A stretch of DNA of 64,000 bases from Microbacterium sp. CSI-V. GTDB taxonomy: Bacteria; Actinomycetota; Actinomycetes; Actinomycetales; Microbacteriaceae. The stretch spans positions 1,364,001 through 1,428,000 of the forward strand of contig NZ_MTQM01000009.1 in NCBI RefSeq assembly GCF_001984105.1. Reading direction: 5' to 3'. The position numbers and the translations under genes are program-made. The notes under the pieces were generated by a model. That model searched no databases. It had not been told where the DNA came from and was given only the letters and a program-made list of their open reading frames with translations. Every line of letters starts with the position of its first letter. Position 1 is the first letter of the stretch. Positions 8,668-17,320 of this stretch are shown piece by piece.

Positions 8668-10410
8668 ATGCAAGGACTCGAAGTCACGGTTCTGCTCGGG
8701 CTCGCGATGCTCGTGGGCACGGTGCTGGCCCCGCGCCTGCGCGTCGCGACGCCGCTGGTCCTGCTGGTGATCGGGCTCGCCCTCGGCTTCGTACCGGAAC
8801 TGCGGCAGATCGAGCTGCCGCCCGAGACGGTCCTGCTGCTGTTCCTCCCCGTCCTGCTGTTCCGCGAGGCGTGGACGACGTCGCTGCGGTCCGTGCGCCG
8901 TTCGCTGCGGTACATCGTGCCGATGAGCACGCTGCTGGTCGTGGCATCCGCCTTCGCCGTCGCCGGCGTCGCGACATGGATGGGCGTGCCGTGGGAGGCC
9001 GCGCTCGTGCTGGGCGCGGCGGTCGCTCCCCCGGATGCCACCGCCGTCGCGGCCCTCGGACGCCTGCTCCCCGAGCGCACATTCATGAAGCTGAAGGCCG
9101 AGAGCCTCACCAACGACGGAACCGCGCTCGTGCTGTACTCGATCGCCGTGTCGCTCCTCATCGGCGACCAGATCACGCCGTGGCAGATCACGGGCATGGT
9201 GCTGCTGTCGTACGTCGGCGGTGCCGCTGCGGGTGTCGCCGTCGCCGCGCTCGCCTATCTCGCGCTGCGCCGCATGGAGTCGACGCTCACGATCAACCTC
9301 ACATTGACGCTCGTGCCGTTCGTCGCGTTCCTCGTCGCCGAGATCGTCCATGCATCGGGCGTCCTGGCCGTCGTGTTCGCGGGCCTCATCGTCGCGTGGA
9401 TCGCCCCGCGCATCACCACCGCCATGTCTCGACGGGCCGCGGATGCCACGTGGCCCTTCGGCGTCTACCTGCTCAACGGCGCCCTGTTCGTGCTGATCGG
9501 GCTCGAGATCCAACTCGTGCTGCACGAGATCTCGCCCTCCGAGATCGGCATGCTGCTGCTCATCACGGTGGCGGCCTGGATCGTGCTGGCGCTCGTGCGG
9601 TATCTGTTCCAGTGGTTCTTCTCCCCGTTCTCGCGCCCGGGACCGTCGTCGTCGCGGTCGCTGCGACATCGTTCGCGGGTGGTCAGCACGGTGGCCGGAT
9701 TCCGCGGGGCGGTGTCGCTCGCGATCGCGCTGTCGGTGCCGCTCACGACGGCCGACGGCTCCCCCGTCGCCGGGCGCGACGCGGTCGTCTTCGTCACCGC
9801 CGGAGTGATCGTCCTGACCCTGCTCGTGCAGGGCCCGCTGCTGCCGGCCGTCATCAAGTGGGCGAAACTCCCGACCGACGACGCGGCGGTCGAGGAGTTC
9901 GAGCTCGCGCAGCGCGCGATCTCGGGGGCTGCGCTTCTCGCGCTCGACGACCTCGCCGTCGAGCACGGCATCAGCGACGTCGTGAAGGACCGGGCCCGCC
10001 AGGAGGGGTACGAGCGTCTCGAACTCGCCAACGCCCGCGCGGTCGCCCGTCAGCGGGCCGCTGAGGAGCGCGACCGCGCGGACGGCGACGGGGATGCCGA
10101 CGGCGACGACACCGCGTCCCGGATGGGCCCGATCCCGCCCGGGGCGGACGGCGAGGACGACGGACGCCGACCCGCGGGTCAGCTGGAGATGATCGCCGTC
10201 AGCGACGACATCGACGTGACGCAGCGCTCGCCCCTGCTCCGGCACCGCGAGGCCACGCGACTGCGCCTGGCGATCCTGGACCGGAAGCGCGAGGTGCTGC
10301 TGCGCCTGCGCCGCGAGGGCACCATCGACGATCTGGTCGCACGCCGGATCCTCGCCGATCTCGACATCGAGGAGATCCGTGCGCGCGGTATGGAGAAAGC
10401 CACGGACTGA
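8668..10410 (+). CDS. Na+/H+ antiporter, CPA1 family
   Basis: 580-residue monovalent cation:proton antiporter of the CPA1 type in the cytoplasmic membrane. About twelve hydrophobic segments fill residues 1-410. Conserved transport motifs are present: 'APPDATAVAAL' (120-130), 'ESLTNDGTA' (145-153) and 'GFRGAVSLA' (344-352). A hydrophilic C-terminal tail of about 170 residues follows, acidic and Asp/Gly-rich in the middle (around residues 475-510), then helical; such tails are often regulatory. It is a single-gene unit after a 155-base gap in which I see no clear operator. A role in pH or sodium homeostasis follows from the family. Confidence 0.88.
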   Translation: MQGLEVTVLLGLAMLVGTVLAPRLRVATPLVLLVIGLALGFVPELRQIELPPETVLLLFLPVLLFREAWTTSLRSVRRSLRYIVPMSTLLVVASAFAVAGVATWMGVPWEAALVLGAAVAPPDATAVAALGRLLPERTFMKLKAESLTNDGTALVLYSIAVSLLIGDQITPWQITGMVLLSYVGGAAAGVAVAALAYLALRRMESTLTINLTLTLVPFVAFLVAEIVHASGVLAVVFAGLIVAWIAPRITTAMSRRAADATWPFGVYLLNGALFVLIGLEIQLVLHEISPSEIGMLLLITVAAWIVLALVRYLFQWFFSPFSRPGPSSSRSLRHRSRVVSTVAGFRGAVSLAIALSVPLTTADGSPVAGRDAVVFVTAGVIVLTLLVQGPLLPAVIKWAKLPTDDAAVEEFELAQRAISGAALLALDDLAVEHGISDVVKDRARQEGYERLELANARAVARQRAAEERDRADGDGDADGDDTASRMGPIPPGADGEDDGRRPAGQLEMIAVSDDIDVTQRSPLLRHREATRLRLAILDRKREVLLRLRREGTIDDLVARRILADLDIEEIRARGMEKATD

Positions 10411-10449
10411 GGCCGCCCCGAGGATGCCGCACGCCCCTAGGCTGGCGCC

Positions 10450-10677
10450 ATGAGCGAGCTCACGCAGGACCAGCTGGAAGCGTCGGACAAGGTCGACAAG
10501 CGCACGATCGGCGGCGAGATCCGCTACTACCTCAAGGACATCAAGGCCCATTGGCCGGCGGTCGTCGAGCAGCATCCCGACGCCGCCGGGCACGAGGCGT
10601 GGTGGACCCCCGACGGGAAGTTCCACGCCACGCACGCGCAGCTGCGACGGGATGCCATGATCGGCGGCATCGTCTGA
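10450..10677 (+). CDS. Hypothetical 75-residue protein
   Basis: Small soluble protein with no recognised domain. It has a Lys/Asp-rich helix ('LEASDKVDKRTIGGEIRYYL') followed by an aromatic central part ('HWPAVVEQHPDAAGHEAWWTPDGKFHATHAQ'-like composition, three Trp). The start ATG at 10450 lies 39 bases after the antiporter stop, so it may be read through from that gene. Codon choice is normal for the genome, which supports it being real. Function unknown. Confidence 0.65.
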   Translation: MSELTQDQLEASDKVDKRTIGGEIRYYLKDIKAHWPAVVEQHPDAAGHEAWWTPDGKFHATHAQLRRDAMIGGIV

Positions 10678-10702
10678 CGGCGGCCGGCGACGGCCGGGCG
10701 AC

Positions 10703-11149
10703 TCACGCCGGAAGCGCGACCCCGTGGAGAGCGTCGACGACCGGGGCGAGCTCCGGCTGCGTCCCGGCGTCCGCCAGCACGCGCTCCAGCGCCTCGTCGT
10801 GGACGGGTCGCGCGCGTTCGTACAGTGAGCGGCCGGCCGGGGTGAGCTCGGTGTAGATCCCGCGTCGATCGTCGGCGCACAGCACCCGGGTCAGGAGTCC
10901 GCGGTCTTCGAGGCGGTTCACCAAGCGCGTGGTCGCGCTGGGGCTGAGTGCCGCCGCCCGCGCGAGCTGCTGCATGCGCATGTGCCAGCCGTCCTGCCGG
11001 TCGAGCGCGTCCAGCACCGTGTACTCGACGACCGACAGCTCGACGACGCCGAGCGCGCGCTCGAGTTCGGCCTCGATGAGTCCGTGGAGGGCCGCCAGCG
11101 TGCGCCAGCCGCGCGCACGGATCTCGACGGCGTCATCAGCGATGCCCAT
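10703..11149 (-). CDS. MarR family transcriptional regulator
   Basis: 148-residue MarR-type repressor. The winged helix is visible as 'MRMQQLARAAALSPSATTRLVNRLEDRG' (helix-turn-helix) and 'DDRRGIYTELTPAG' (wing with the conserved D-R). ATG 11149 is chosen because GGAGGAG lies just before it; the frame stays open upstream to 11236 but without a ribosome-binding site. Divergent from an MFS exporter across 115 bases containing palindromic sequence, the standard arrangement for a MarR protein controlling an efflux pump. Confidence 0.88.
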   Translation of the reverse strand: MGIADDAVEIRARGWRTLAALHGLIEAELERALGVVELSVVEYTVLDALDRQDGWHMRMQQLARAAALSPSATTRLVNRLEDRGLLTRVLCADDRRGIYTELTPAGRSLYERARPVHDEALERVLADAGTQPELAPVVDALHGVALPA

Positions 11150-11264
11150 GGGCGCACTCCTCCTCGATACTTGCTTGCGCGCTTTACTTGCGTGTGCAAT
11201 CATTTTGCTCAGCGCTGCAAAAGAGCGCGTCTGCAACTACTTCGAGTGTATCAGGAGACCCCTC
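11150..11264. promoter_or_regulatory. Divergent marR/MFS control region
   Basis: The gap between the MarR start and the MFS start contains the perfect palindrome TTGC-GTGT-GCAA (11188-11199). A related TACTTGC repeat occurs upstream (11168-11174) and overlapping (11185-11191), and more TGCAA half-sites follow near 11216 and 11233. These are likely MarR operator elements over the promoters of both genes. The ribosome-binding site of the MFS gene is CAGGAGA at 11252-11258. Confidence 0.55.
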
Positions 11265-12467
11265 ATGCCCCTAGGACTCATCGCCCTCGCCGTCGGCGCG
11301 TTCGGTATCGGACTCACGGAGTTCGTCATCATGGGCCTGCTCCCGGAGGTCGCGACGGACTTCGCCGTGTCCGAGTCGGCCGCCGGGTGGCTCATCTCCG
11401 GCTACGCCCTGAGCGTCGTGGTGGGCGCGCTCGGACTCACCGCGGCGACCACCCGCCTCCCCCGCAAGCCCGTGCTCCTGGGGATGATCGTGCTGTTCAT
11501 CCTGGGCAACGCGCTCACCGCGCTGGCTCCCGACTACGGCATCGCGATGATCGGTCGCATCGTCGCGGCGCTCTGCCACGGGGCGTTCTTCGGTATCGGC
11601 GCCGTCGTGGCCGCCGGGCTCGTCGCGCCCGAGAAGAAGGCGGGCGCGATCGCCCTGATGTTCACCGGCCTCACCGCGGCCAACGTCTTCGGCGTGCCCT
11701 TCGGCACCTTCCTCGGTCAGCAGTTCGGGTGGCGTTCGACGTTCTGGGTCATCGCCGGGATCGGCATCCTGGCGTTCATCGGCATCCTGACGCTCGTCCC
11801 GAAGCTCCCCCGGCCGGATGCCGCCGTCCGCCTCCGCCACGAGCTGCGGGCGTTCCGCTCGGGGCAGGTGTGGGTGTCGCTGGTGGTGACCGTCCTGGCG
11901 TACGGCGGGATGTTCGGCGGATTCACCTACATCGCCTACACGCTGACGGAGGTCAGCGGTTTCGACAGCGGGGCGGTGCCGTGGCTGCTCGTTCTGTTCG
12001 GGATCGGTCTCGTCATCGGCAACGCCGTGGGCGGTCGCCTCGCGGACCGCTCGATCGACGGCACGCTGCTCGTCGCGGTGTCGGTGCTCTTCGTGGTCCT
12101 CGTCGCGTTCGCGGCGCTCGCGACCTCGGGCATCGCCGCGATCGTCGCCCTGTTCCTCATGGGCGGGTTCGGCTTCGCGACGGTCCCCGCGCTGCAGAGC
12201 CGCACGATGGTCTACGCCGGCTCGGCGCCGACGCTCGCGTCGGGCGCCAACATCGGCGCCTTCAACGTCGGGAACGCGCTGGGGGCCTGGGCCGGCGGAA
12301 TCGGGATCGCGGCGGGTCTCGGGTATACGTCTCCGCTGTGGATCGGCGCGGGGATCACCGCGGCGGCGGTCATCGTGCTCGCCGCCACGATGGCCCGTGG
12401 GCGCCGGAACACGGCGGCACCCTCCGGTGAGGAGCAGGGCGCCGCTCTGGAACCCGTCCAGCGCTGA
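11265..12467 (+). CDS. MFS transporter, drug/sugar efflux type (DHA1)
   Basis: 400-residue major facilitator with twelve hydrophobic segments and almost no soluble tail except about 20 residues at the C-terminus. It begins directly with the first membrane helix ('GLIALAVGAFGIGLTEFVIMGLLP'-type, where G-x-x-E-F in TM1 is typical of the AraJ/PbuE/YdhP efflux group). ATG 11265 is preferred over the longer open frame because a ribosome-binding site precedes it and homology begins there. Divergent from and presumably repressed by the MarR protein. The exported compound is unknown. Confidence 0.87.
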   Translation: MPLGLIALAVGAFGIGLTEFVIMGLLPEVATDFAVSESAAGWLISGYALSVVVGALGLTAATTRLPRKPVLLGMIVLFILGNALTALAPDYGIAMIGRIVAALCHGAFFGIGAVVAAGLVAPEKKAGAIALMFTGLTAANVFGVPFGTFLGQQFGWRSTFWVIAGIGILAFIGILTLVPKLPRPDAAVRLRHELRAFRSGQVWVSLVVTVLAYGGMFGGFTYIAYTLTEVSGFDSGAVPWLLVLFGIGLVIGNAVGGRLADRSIDGTLLVAVSVLFVVLVAFAALATSGIAAIVALFLMGGFGFATVPALQSRTMVYAGSAPTLASGANIGAFNVGNALGAWAGGIGIAAGLGYTSPLWIGAGITAAAVIVLAATMARGRRNTAAPSGEEQGAALEPVQR

Positions 12468-12474
12468 CCGGCGG

Positions 12475-12505
12475 CCGCGGCGGGGGCACCTGCCCTCCGC
12501 CGCGG
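12475..12505 (+). terminator. Hairpin after the MFS gene
   Basis: CCGCGGCGG (12475-12483) pairs perfectly with CCGCCGCGG (12497-12505). The stem continues inward with GGG/CCC across a one-base bulge, leaving a short CACCTG-type loop. It starts 8 bases after the MFS stop. There is no T-run, as is common for actinobacterial terminators. Confidence 0.55.
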
Positions 12506-12662
12506 CGGGATCAGCCCGGTCCACAGCCCCACAAGCGCACGCCGCCCCGCCGGTCGTCGGGTCCGCCCGCGACATCCTCCGCCATCCGGCGGGGGTGGCG
12601 GTCTCGCGTGCGTCGGAGAATCGAGGGGAACGCGACGAGGCGTTCCCGAGGAAGGATTCCCG

Positions 12663-13619
12663 ATGACGCGACCCCCTTTCGACCCCGAACTCGCCCCGAT
12701 GCTCGAGGTGATCTCCGCGATGATGCCGCCGACCCTCACGGCCGAGATGATTCCCGCGATGCGACAGGGCGGAGTCCCGGGGATACCGACCCCGCAGGAG
12801 CAGATGGACGAACTCGACCTGGAATCCCGCGACATCGTCATCCCGGGATACGAGGGCGCCGAGATCGTCGTCTCCGTCGTCCAGGTCCGTGGCCGCACGG
12901 GCACCGGACCGGGGATCTTCCACACCCACGGCGGCGGCATGATCATCGGAGACCGGTTCACCGCCGCGCTCGGTTTCGCCGGGTGGCTGCGCACCTACAA
13001 CGCCGTCCTGGTGACGGTCGAGTACCGCCTGGCCCCCGAGTTCCCGGACCCGTACCCCGTCGAGGACTGCTACGCGGGTCTCGTCTGGACCGCGGCCCAC
13101 GCCGACGAGCTCGGGATCGAAGCCGACCGGCTGATCATCGCGGGAGGCAGTGCCGGCGGCGGTCTGGCCGCGGGCGTGGCGCTCCTCGCCCGTGACCGGA
13201 GCGGACCGCACCTCGCCGGGCAGGTGCTCCTCTACCCGATGCTCGACGATCGGGATGCCACCGGATCGACCCACGACATCGACGGCGTGGGCGTGTGGGA
13301 TCGCGGGAGCAACATCCTCGGCTGGACGTCGTTGCTCGGCGACCGCGTCCGCACCGACGCCGTCTCGATCTACGCCGCGCCCGCACGCGCCACCGATCTG
13401 TCAGGACTCCCCCCGGCGTTCATCGAGTGCGGTAGCGCCGAGGTCTTCCGGGACGAGGACGTCGCCTACGCCTCCGCGATCTGGGCGGCGGGAGGCGTCG
13501 CCGAGCTGCACGTGTGGCCGGGCGGCTTCCACGCGTTCGACGGGCTGGCACCGCAGGCGGCGTTGTCCCAGGATGCCGTGGACGCTCGCGACCGCTGGAT
13601 CCGACGCCTGTGGGGGTGA
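12663..13619 (+). CDS. Alpha/beta hydrolase, HSL-type esterase
   Basis: 318-residue esterase/lipase of the hormone-sensitive-lipase family. The oxyanion-hole motif HTHGGGM lies near residue 90. The nucleophile motif GGSAGGG has the catalytic Ser near residue 163. The acid is probably the Asp in 'VFRDED', and the catalytic His is in 'GGFHAFD' near the end. No signal peptide, so cytoplasmic. A good ribosome-binding site (GAGGAAGGA) precedes ATG 12663. It is followed 38 bases later by a PucR-like regulator on the same strand that may control it. The natural ester is unknown. Confidence 0.88.
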   Translation: MTRPPFDPELAPMLEVISAMMPPTLTAEMIPAMRQGGVPGIPTPQEQMDELDLESRDIVIPGYEGAEIVVSVVQVRGRTGTGPGIFHTHGGGMIIGDRFTAALGFAGWLRTYNAVLVTVEYRLAPEFPDPYPVEDCYAGLVWTAAHADELGIEADRLIIAGGSAGGGLAAGVALLARDRSGPHLAGQVLLYPMLDDRDATGSTHDIDGVGVWDRGSNILGWTSLLGDRVRTDAVSIYAAPARATDLSGLPPAFIECGSAEVFRDEDVAYASAIWAAGGVAELHVWPGGFHAFDGLAPQAALSQDAVDARDRWIRRLWG

Positions 13620-13657
13620 GCGCGGTCCTAAGCTGAGCGCGAGACGGGGGTGACCTC

Positions 13658-14602
13658 ATGCGCGAACTGCTGGGCCGACTGACGGTGCTCGATCCCGCGG
13701 CGAGCGAGTCGCTGAAGATCATCGAGTATTTCGACGCGCTCGTCGCCGGCGGCGCCGGGGCAGAGGCGATCGTCCGGGCAGCGGCGATCCTGGGCGCGAC
13801 CACCGCGGGGGCTTGCGTCCGGGGACGGGTCGTCCGCATCGACGCCGACGGCGCGCGTGTCGACGACGGGGACGGCGATCGCGCGACGCCGACCGAGAGC
13901 GTCTGGCTCGAGCGAGACGGAGAGGCGACCGTCAATGACGCGATGATCCTCGATCGTGCGCGTCTCGCCCTCGCGATCGTGGAGATGCGCAGTGCGCCGA
14001 CGACGAGCGCCGTGGATCGAGTCATCGACGCGGGCGCGTCACGGGTGGATCGCCAGGCCGCGGCGCACCGGCTGAAGCTCGACGGTCCGGTCCGGATCGT
14101 CGCGGCTCCCCCGCCGGGACCGCAACCGTTCGTCGGGCCTGCGACCGTCCTCGCGACTCCGCGAGGGCCGGTCTGGGTCGGGCTGGGCGACGGCCAGGCG
14201 CCGGCCGGCCCCGCGGGCGTGAGCCTCGCGGACGATCTCGACGGCATCCCGCGCGCGTGCGCCGACGCGCTCCTGGCCCTCCGCCTGACCGACGTCCGGC
14301 ATCCCGTCGTCGACGCCGCCGACCTCGGCGTCCTCATCGGCCTGGCCCGCGCCCACGAACGCTCCCCCGAGGTGCACCCCGACGTGGAGGTCCTCGCCAT
14401 GCTCGACGCGCGCACGCTAGACGCGCTTGACGTGGTGGTCGACAGCGACAGCATCCGATCCGCGGCCACGACGCTCCTGCTGCACCACAGCACGCTGCAG
14501 GCGCGGCACGAGACGTGGACCCGCACCCTCGGCTACGACCCGCTCTCGCCCCGGGGACGCGCGCGCTACCTCGCCGCGCGGCTCCTGCACCGGCTCCGCT
14601 GA
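13658..14602 (+). CDS. Regulator with PucR-type C-terminal helix-turn-helix
   Basis: 314-residue protein. Residues about 1-120 look like a GAF-type or sensory domain ('ESLKIIEYFDALV', 'AAAILGATTAGACVRGR'), then a middle domain. The C-terminus reads 'AATTLLLHHSTLQARHETW...LGYDPLSPRGRARYLAARLL', which matches the PucR/CdaR C-terminal HTH: a helix carrying 'LLLHxSTLQARH', then 'DPLSxxGRxRYxxA'. It lies directly downstream of the esterase gene, suggesting local regulation. The stop is 8 bases from the converging stop of the response regulator gene. Confidence 0.7.
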   Translation: MRELLGRLTVLDPAASESLKIIEYFDALVAGGAGAEAIVRAAAILGATTAGACVRGRVVRIDADGARVDDGDGDRATPTESVWLERDGEATVNDAMILDRARLALAIVEMRSAPTTSAVDRVIDAGASRVDRQAAAHRLKLDGPVRIVAAPPPGPQPFVGPATVLATPRGPVWVGLGDGQAPAGPAGVSLADDLDGIPRACADALLALRLTDVRHPVVDAADLGVLIGLARAHERSPEVHPDVEVLAMLDARTLDALDVVVDSDSIRSAATTLLLHHSTLQARHETWTRTLGYDPLSPRGRARYLAARLLHRLR

Positions 14603-14610
14603 CGCCCGGC

Positions 14611-15276
14611 TCACCGCCCCGGCTGCACCAGTCCGCTCTCGTAGGCCGCGATCACAAGCTGCGCCCGGTCGTGCGCGCCGAGCTTGATCATGGTGTTCTT
14701 CACGTGCGTCTTCGCGGTGTGCGGGGAGATGAACAGATCCCCCGCGATCTCGTCGTTGGAGCGCCCGCGGCCGACGAGGCGGAGCACCTCGCGCTCCCGG
14801 TCGGTGAGGACATCGAGGGCCGGCGACGGACGCGGAGGATCGGATGCCGCTCCCCGCACGTACTTCTCGATCATCGCGCGTGTGGCCGCGGCGGACAGCA
14901 GCGCGCCGCCGTCGTGCACGGTGTGGACCGCTTGCACGATGTCGTCCGGCTCGGCGCCCTTGCCGATGAAGCCGCTCGCGCCAGCGCGCAGAGCGGCCAC
15001 GACGTAATCGTCCTCCTCGAACGTGGTGAGGATGAGCACGCGGGTGTCGCCCAGTGCCGGGTCGCCGCAGATGAGCCCGGTCGCCTCGATGCCGTCCATC
15101 CGTGGCATCCGGATGTCGCACACGACGACGTCGGGGCGCAGGGTGCGGGCGAGGTCGACGGCAGCCTCGCCGTCCGCGGCTTCCCCGACGACCTCGATGC
15201 CGGGCGCCGCGTCGAGGAGGTCGCGCACCGCCGACCGGATGAGGGCCTGGTCGTCGACGACGAGCACCGTGGTCAC
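14611..15276 (-). CDS. LuxR/NarL-family response regulator
   Basis: 221-residue response regulator. The receiver domain (residues 1-120) has the acidic pair Asp8-Asp9, the phospho-acceptor Asp54 in 'VCDIRMPRMDG', and Lys105 in 'GFIGKGAEP'. A linker leads to a LuxR DNA-binding domain beginning 'LTDREREVLRLVGRGRSNDEIAG' and ending in the recognition helix 'SPHTAKTHVKNTM'. The GTG start overlaps the histidine-kinase stop as GTGA, so the pair is translationally coupled. It is divergent from a MacB-like ABC transporter, which is the obvious candidate target. Confidence 0.92.
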   Translation of the reverse strand: MTTVLVVDDQALIRSAVRDLLDAAPGIEVVGEAADGEAAVDLARTLRPDVVVCDIRMPRMDGIEATGLICGDPALGDTRVLILTTFEEDDYVVAALRAGASGFIGKGAEPDDIVQAVHTVHDGGALLSAAATRAMIEKYVRGAASDPPRPSPALDVLTDREREVLRLVGRGRSNDEIAGDLFISPHTAKTHVKNTMIKLGAHDRAQLVIAAYESGLVQPGR

Positions 15277-16481
15277 GCGACACCTCCGGAAGCGGGGCGG
15301 GCGCCGGCCGCCGGGGGCGCGAGCGGAAGCCGGGCGGCGAGCCGGAAGCCGCCCGGGGCGGGACCGGCCTCGAGGACACCGCCCACGGAATCCACCCGCT
15401 CGCGCAGGCCGACCAGACCGAAGCCCGACGGTGGCAGCTCGGGGTCGGCGGGCACATGATCGAGCGGGTTGGTGACGACCACCTCGAGCGCGTCGCCGTC
15501 GCGCCTCAGCAGCACATGGACGCGCCGGGACGTCCCGTGCTTGAGGGCGTTGGTCAGCCCCTCCTGCACCACGCGGTACGCCACGATGTCGACGCCGAGC
15601 GGCACCGGCTCCGCGTCCCTCTCGTCCCGCACGACGACGTCCCACCCGGCGACGCGGACCGACTCCACGACGTCCGTCAGACGCGCCAGCCCGGGCTGCT
15701 CGCGGATCCCTCCCTCGTCGGGCGTGCGCAGGACCGTCAGCATCGAACCGATCTCCCCCAGGACCTCGCGCGACGCGGTGCGGATCGTGGCGAGCGCCTC
15801 GCGGGCCCGGTCGGGCCGCGTCTCGAGAGCCGACGAGGCGACCCCCGCGTTGAGGCTGATGACCGAGATCTGATGCGCCACCGCGTCGTGGAGGTCGCGG
15901 GCGATACGCAGCCGCTCCTCGGTGACCCGGCGGCTCGCCTCGGCCTCCCGCGTCTGTTCCGCACGGCGGGCGCGCTCGATCACGGCGAGGACGTAGGCGC
16001 GGCGTGAGCGGGTGGCATCCCCCAGCGCCCCGGCGAGCGCGACGGAGAGTCCGATCTGAAGGAACCGGGTGTCCATGCCCGTCGTGAGTTCGACGACGAT
16101 GCTCGCGCCGACGACGAACGCCACCGCGGCGATGCTCACGGGCGCCGCCGCGCGGCGATCCAGCCGGTCGGGAACGCCGTACGCGGCGATGACGACGGCG
16201 AGGGCGGCCCCGGGCGCGAGCGTGCCGAGGGCGAGGGCGGCGATATAGAGCCCGATGCACACCACGAGCGCCGAACGTGGCCAGCGCCGACGGAACGGAA
16301 GGACCACCGCGGGCAGGATCGCGAGCACGTACACGAGCGGGCTCGAGGGGCGCAGCTCGGGGAACGGCACGGGAGCGAAGACGGGCACGATCACGAGCAC
16401 CGCGGCGACCACGTCGCGAACCCACCGCGGGACCGACGGCAGCAGGCGCGGCGCCGCGTCGATCGTCGGGACGGGTGGCAT
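15273..16481 (-). CDS. Sensor histidine kinase (NarL-type partner, HisKA_3)
   Basis: 402-residue sensor kinase. About five or six N-terminal membrane helices occupy residues 20-155 with little extracellular sequence, then a short coiled linker. The dimerisation/phosphoacceptor box 'RIARDLHDAVAHQISVI' has His198. The C-terminal ATPase domain is recognised by 'VVQEGLTNALKHG' and 'GFGLVGLRERV'. ATG 16481 is used because it precedes the first helix. With so little external sequence, it may sense a membrane or transporter-linked signal, as in kinases paired with ABC exporters; that is inference. Confidence 0.9.
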   Translation of the reverse strand: MPPVPTIDAAPRLLPSVPRWVRDVVAAVLVIVPVFAPVPFPELRPSSPLVYVLAILPAVVLPFRRRWPRSALVVCIGLYIAALALGTLAPGAALAVVIAAYGVPDRLDRRAAAPVSIAAVAFVVGASIVVELTTGMDTRFLQIGLSVALAGALGDATRSRRAYVLAVIERARRAEQTREAEASRRVTEERLRIARDLHDAVAHQISVISLNAGVASSALETRPDRAREALATIRTASREVLGEIGSMLTVLRTPDEGGIREQPGLARLTDVVESVRVAGWDVVVRDERDAEPVPLGVDIVAYRVVQEGLTNALKHGTSRRVHVLLRRDGDALEVVVTNPLDHVPADPELPPSGFGLVGLRERVDSVGGVLEAGPAPGGFRLAARLPLAPPAAGARPASGGVA

Positions 16482-16612
16482 CGTCCCAGTCTGGCGGTCC
16501 GGGCGCCGCGGGGCCATCGCCGTTCCGGGGCAGACGCGGATCCCCCTGTGGGGGTAGGCATCCACCCCGGGAGCGGGACGTGCCCGCCGACGCCCCGGGC
16601 GAGAGTGGGGGC

Positions 16613-17320
16613 ATGACACCCGACACCCCACCTCCGCTCCTCTCGGTCGTCGACCTGCACAAGTCGTACGGCCGCGGATCCGCCCGTTTCGACGCCCTGC
16701 GCGGCGTCTCCCTCGACATCCGGCGCGGGGAGAGCGTCGCCATCGTCGGCAAGAGCGGGTCGGGCAAGTCGACCCTCATGCACCTGCTCGCCCTGATGGA
16801 CGCCCCCACGACCGGCACCGTCGCCCTCGACGGAACGGATGCCGCCACCCTCCGCGGCCGTCGCCTCAACCGCACGCGCAACAAGACGTTCGGCTTCGTC
16901 TTCCAGCAGTTCTTCCTCACCCCGAACGCCTCGGTGCTGGAGAACGTGGTCCTGCCCCTGAAGATCGCCGGGATCGGACGCGCCGAGCGCAAGCGCCGCG
17001 GGCTCGCCGCCCTCACCGAGCTCGACATGCAGGACAAGGCCAAGAACAAGGCGACGGCACTCTCGGGCGGCCAGAAGCAGCGCGCGGTGATCGCCCGCGC
17101 GCTGGTCAACGACCCCCAGGTGATCTTCGCGGACGAGCCCACCGGCAACCTCGATTCCCAGACCGGCGCGGTGGTCGAGGACATCCTGTTCCGCCTGAAC
17201 CGCGAACACGGCATCACGTTGATCGTCGTGACGCACGACGACGACCTGGCGGCCCGGTGCGACCGCCGCATCCAGATCCGCGACGGCGTGATCGTCGCCG
17301 AGGAGGGGCGCGCCGCATGA
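16613..17320 (+). CDS. ABC transporter ATP-binding protein (MacB/LolD-type)
   Basis: 235-residue ATPase. Walker A GKSGSGKST is at residues 46-54, a Q-loop in 'FVFQQFFL', signature LSGGQ at 150-154, Walker B 'VIFADEP' at 170-176, and the switch His in 'VVTHDDD'. Its length and the 'FQQF..TPNASVLENVVLPL' region are typical of the MacB/LolD group that works with FtsX-like permeases. It overlaps the permease start by ATGA, forming a two-gene exporter. Divergent from the two-component genes 131 bases away. Confidence 0.92.
   Translation: MTPDTPPPLLSVVDLHKSYGRGSARFDALRGVSLDIRRGESVAIVGKSGSGKSTLMHLLALMDAPTTGTVALDGTDAATLRGRRLNRTRNKTFGFVFQQFFLTPNASVLENVVLPLKIAGIGRAERKRRGLAALTELDMQDKAKNKATALSGGQKQRAVIARALVNDPQVIFADEPTGNLDSQTGAVVEDILFRLNREHGITLIVVTHDDDLAARCDRRIQIRDGVIVAEEGRAA

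Noticed and set aside
8206..10635. 809-codon minus-strand frame opposite the antiporter
   Set aside because: Antisense shadow; the plus strand encodes an antiporter with all CPA1 motifs.
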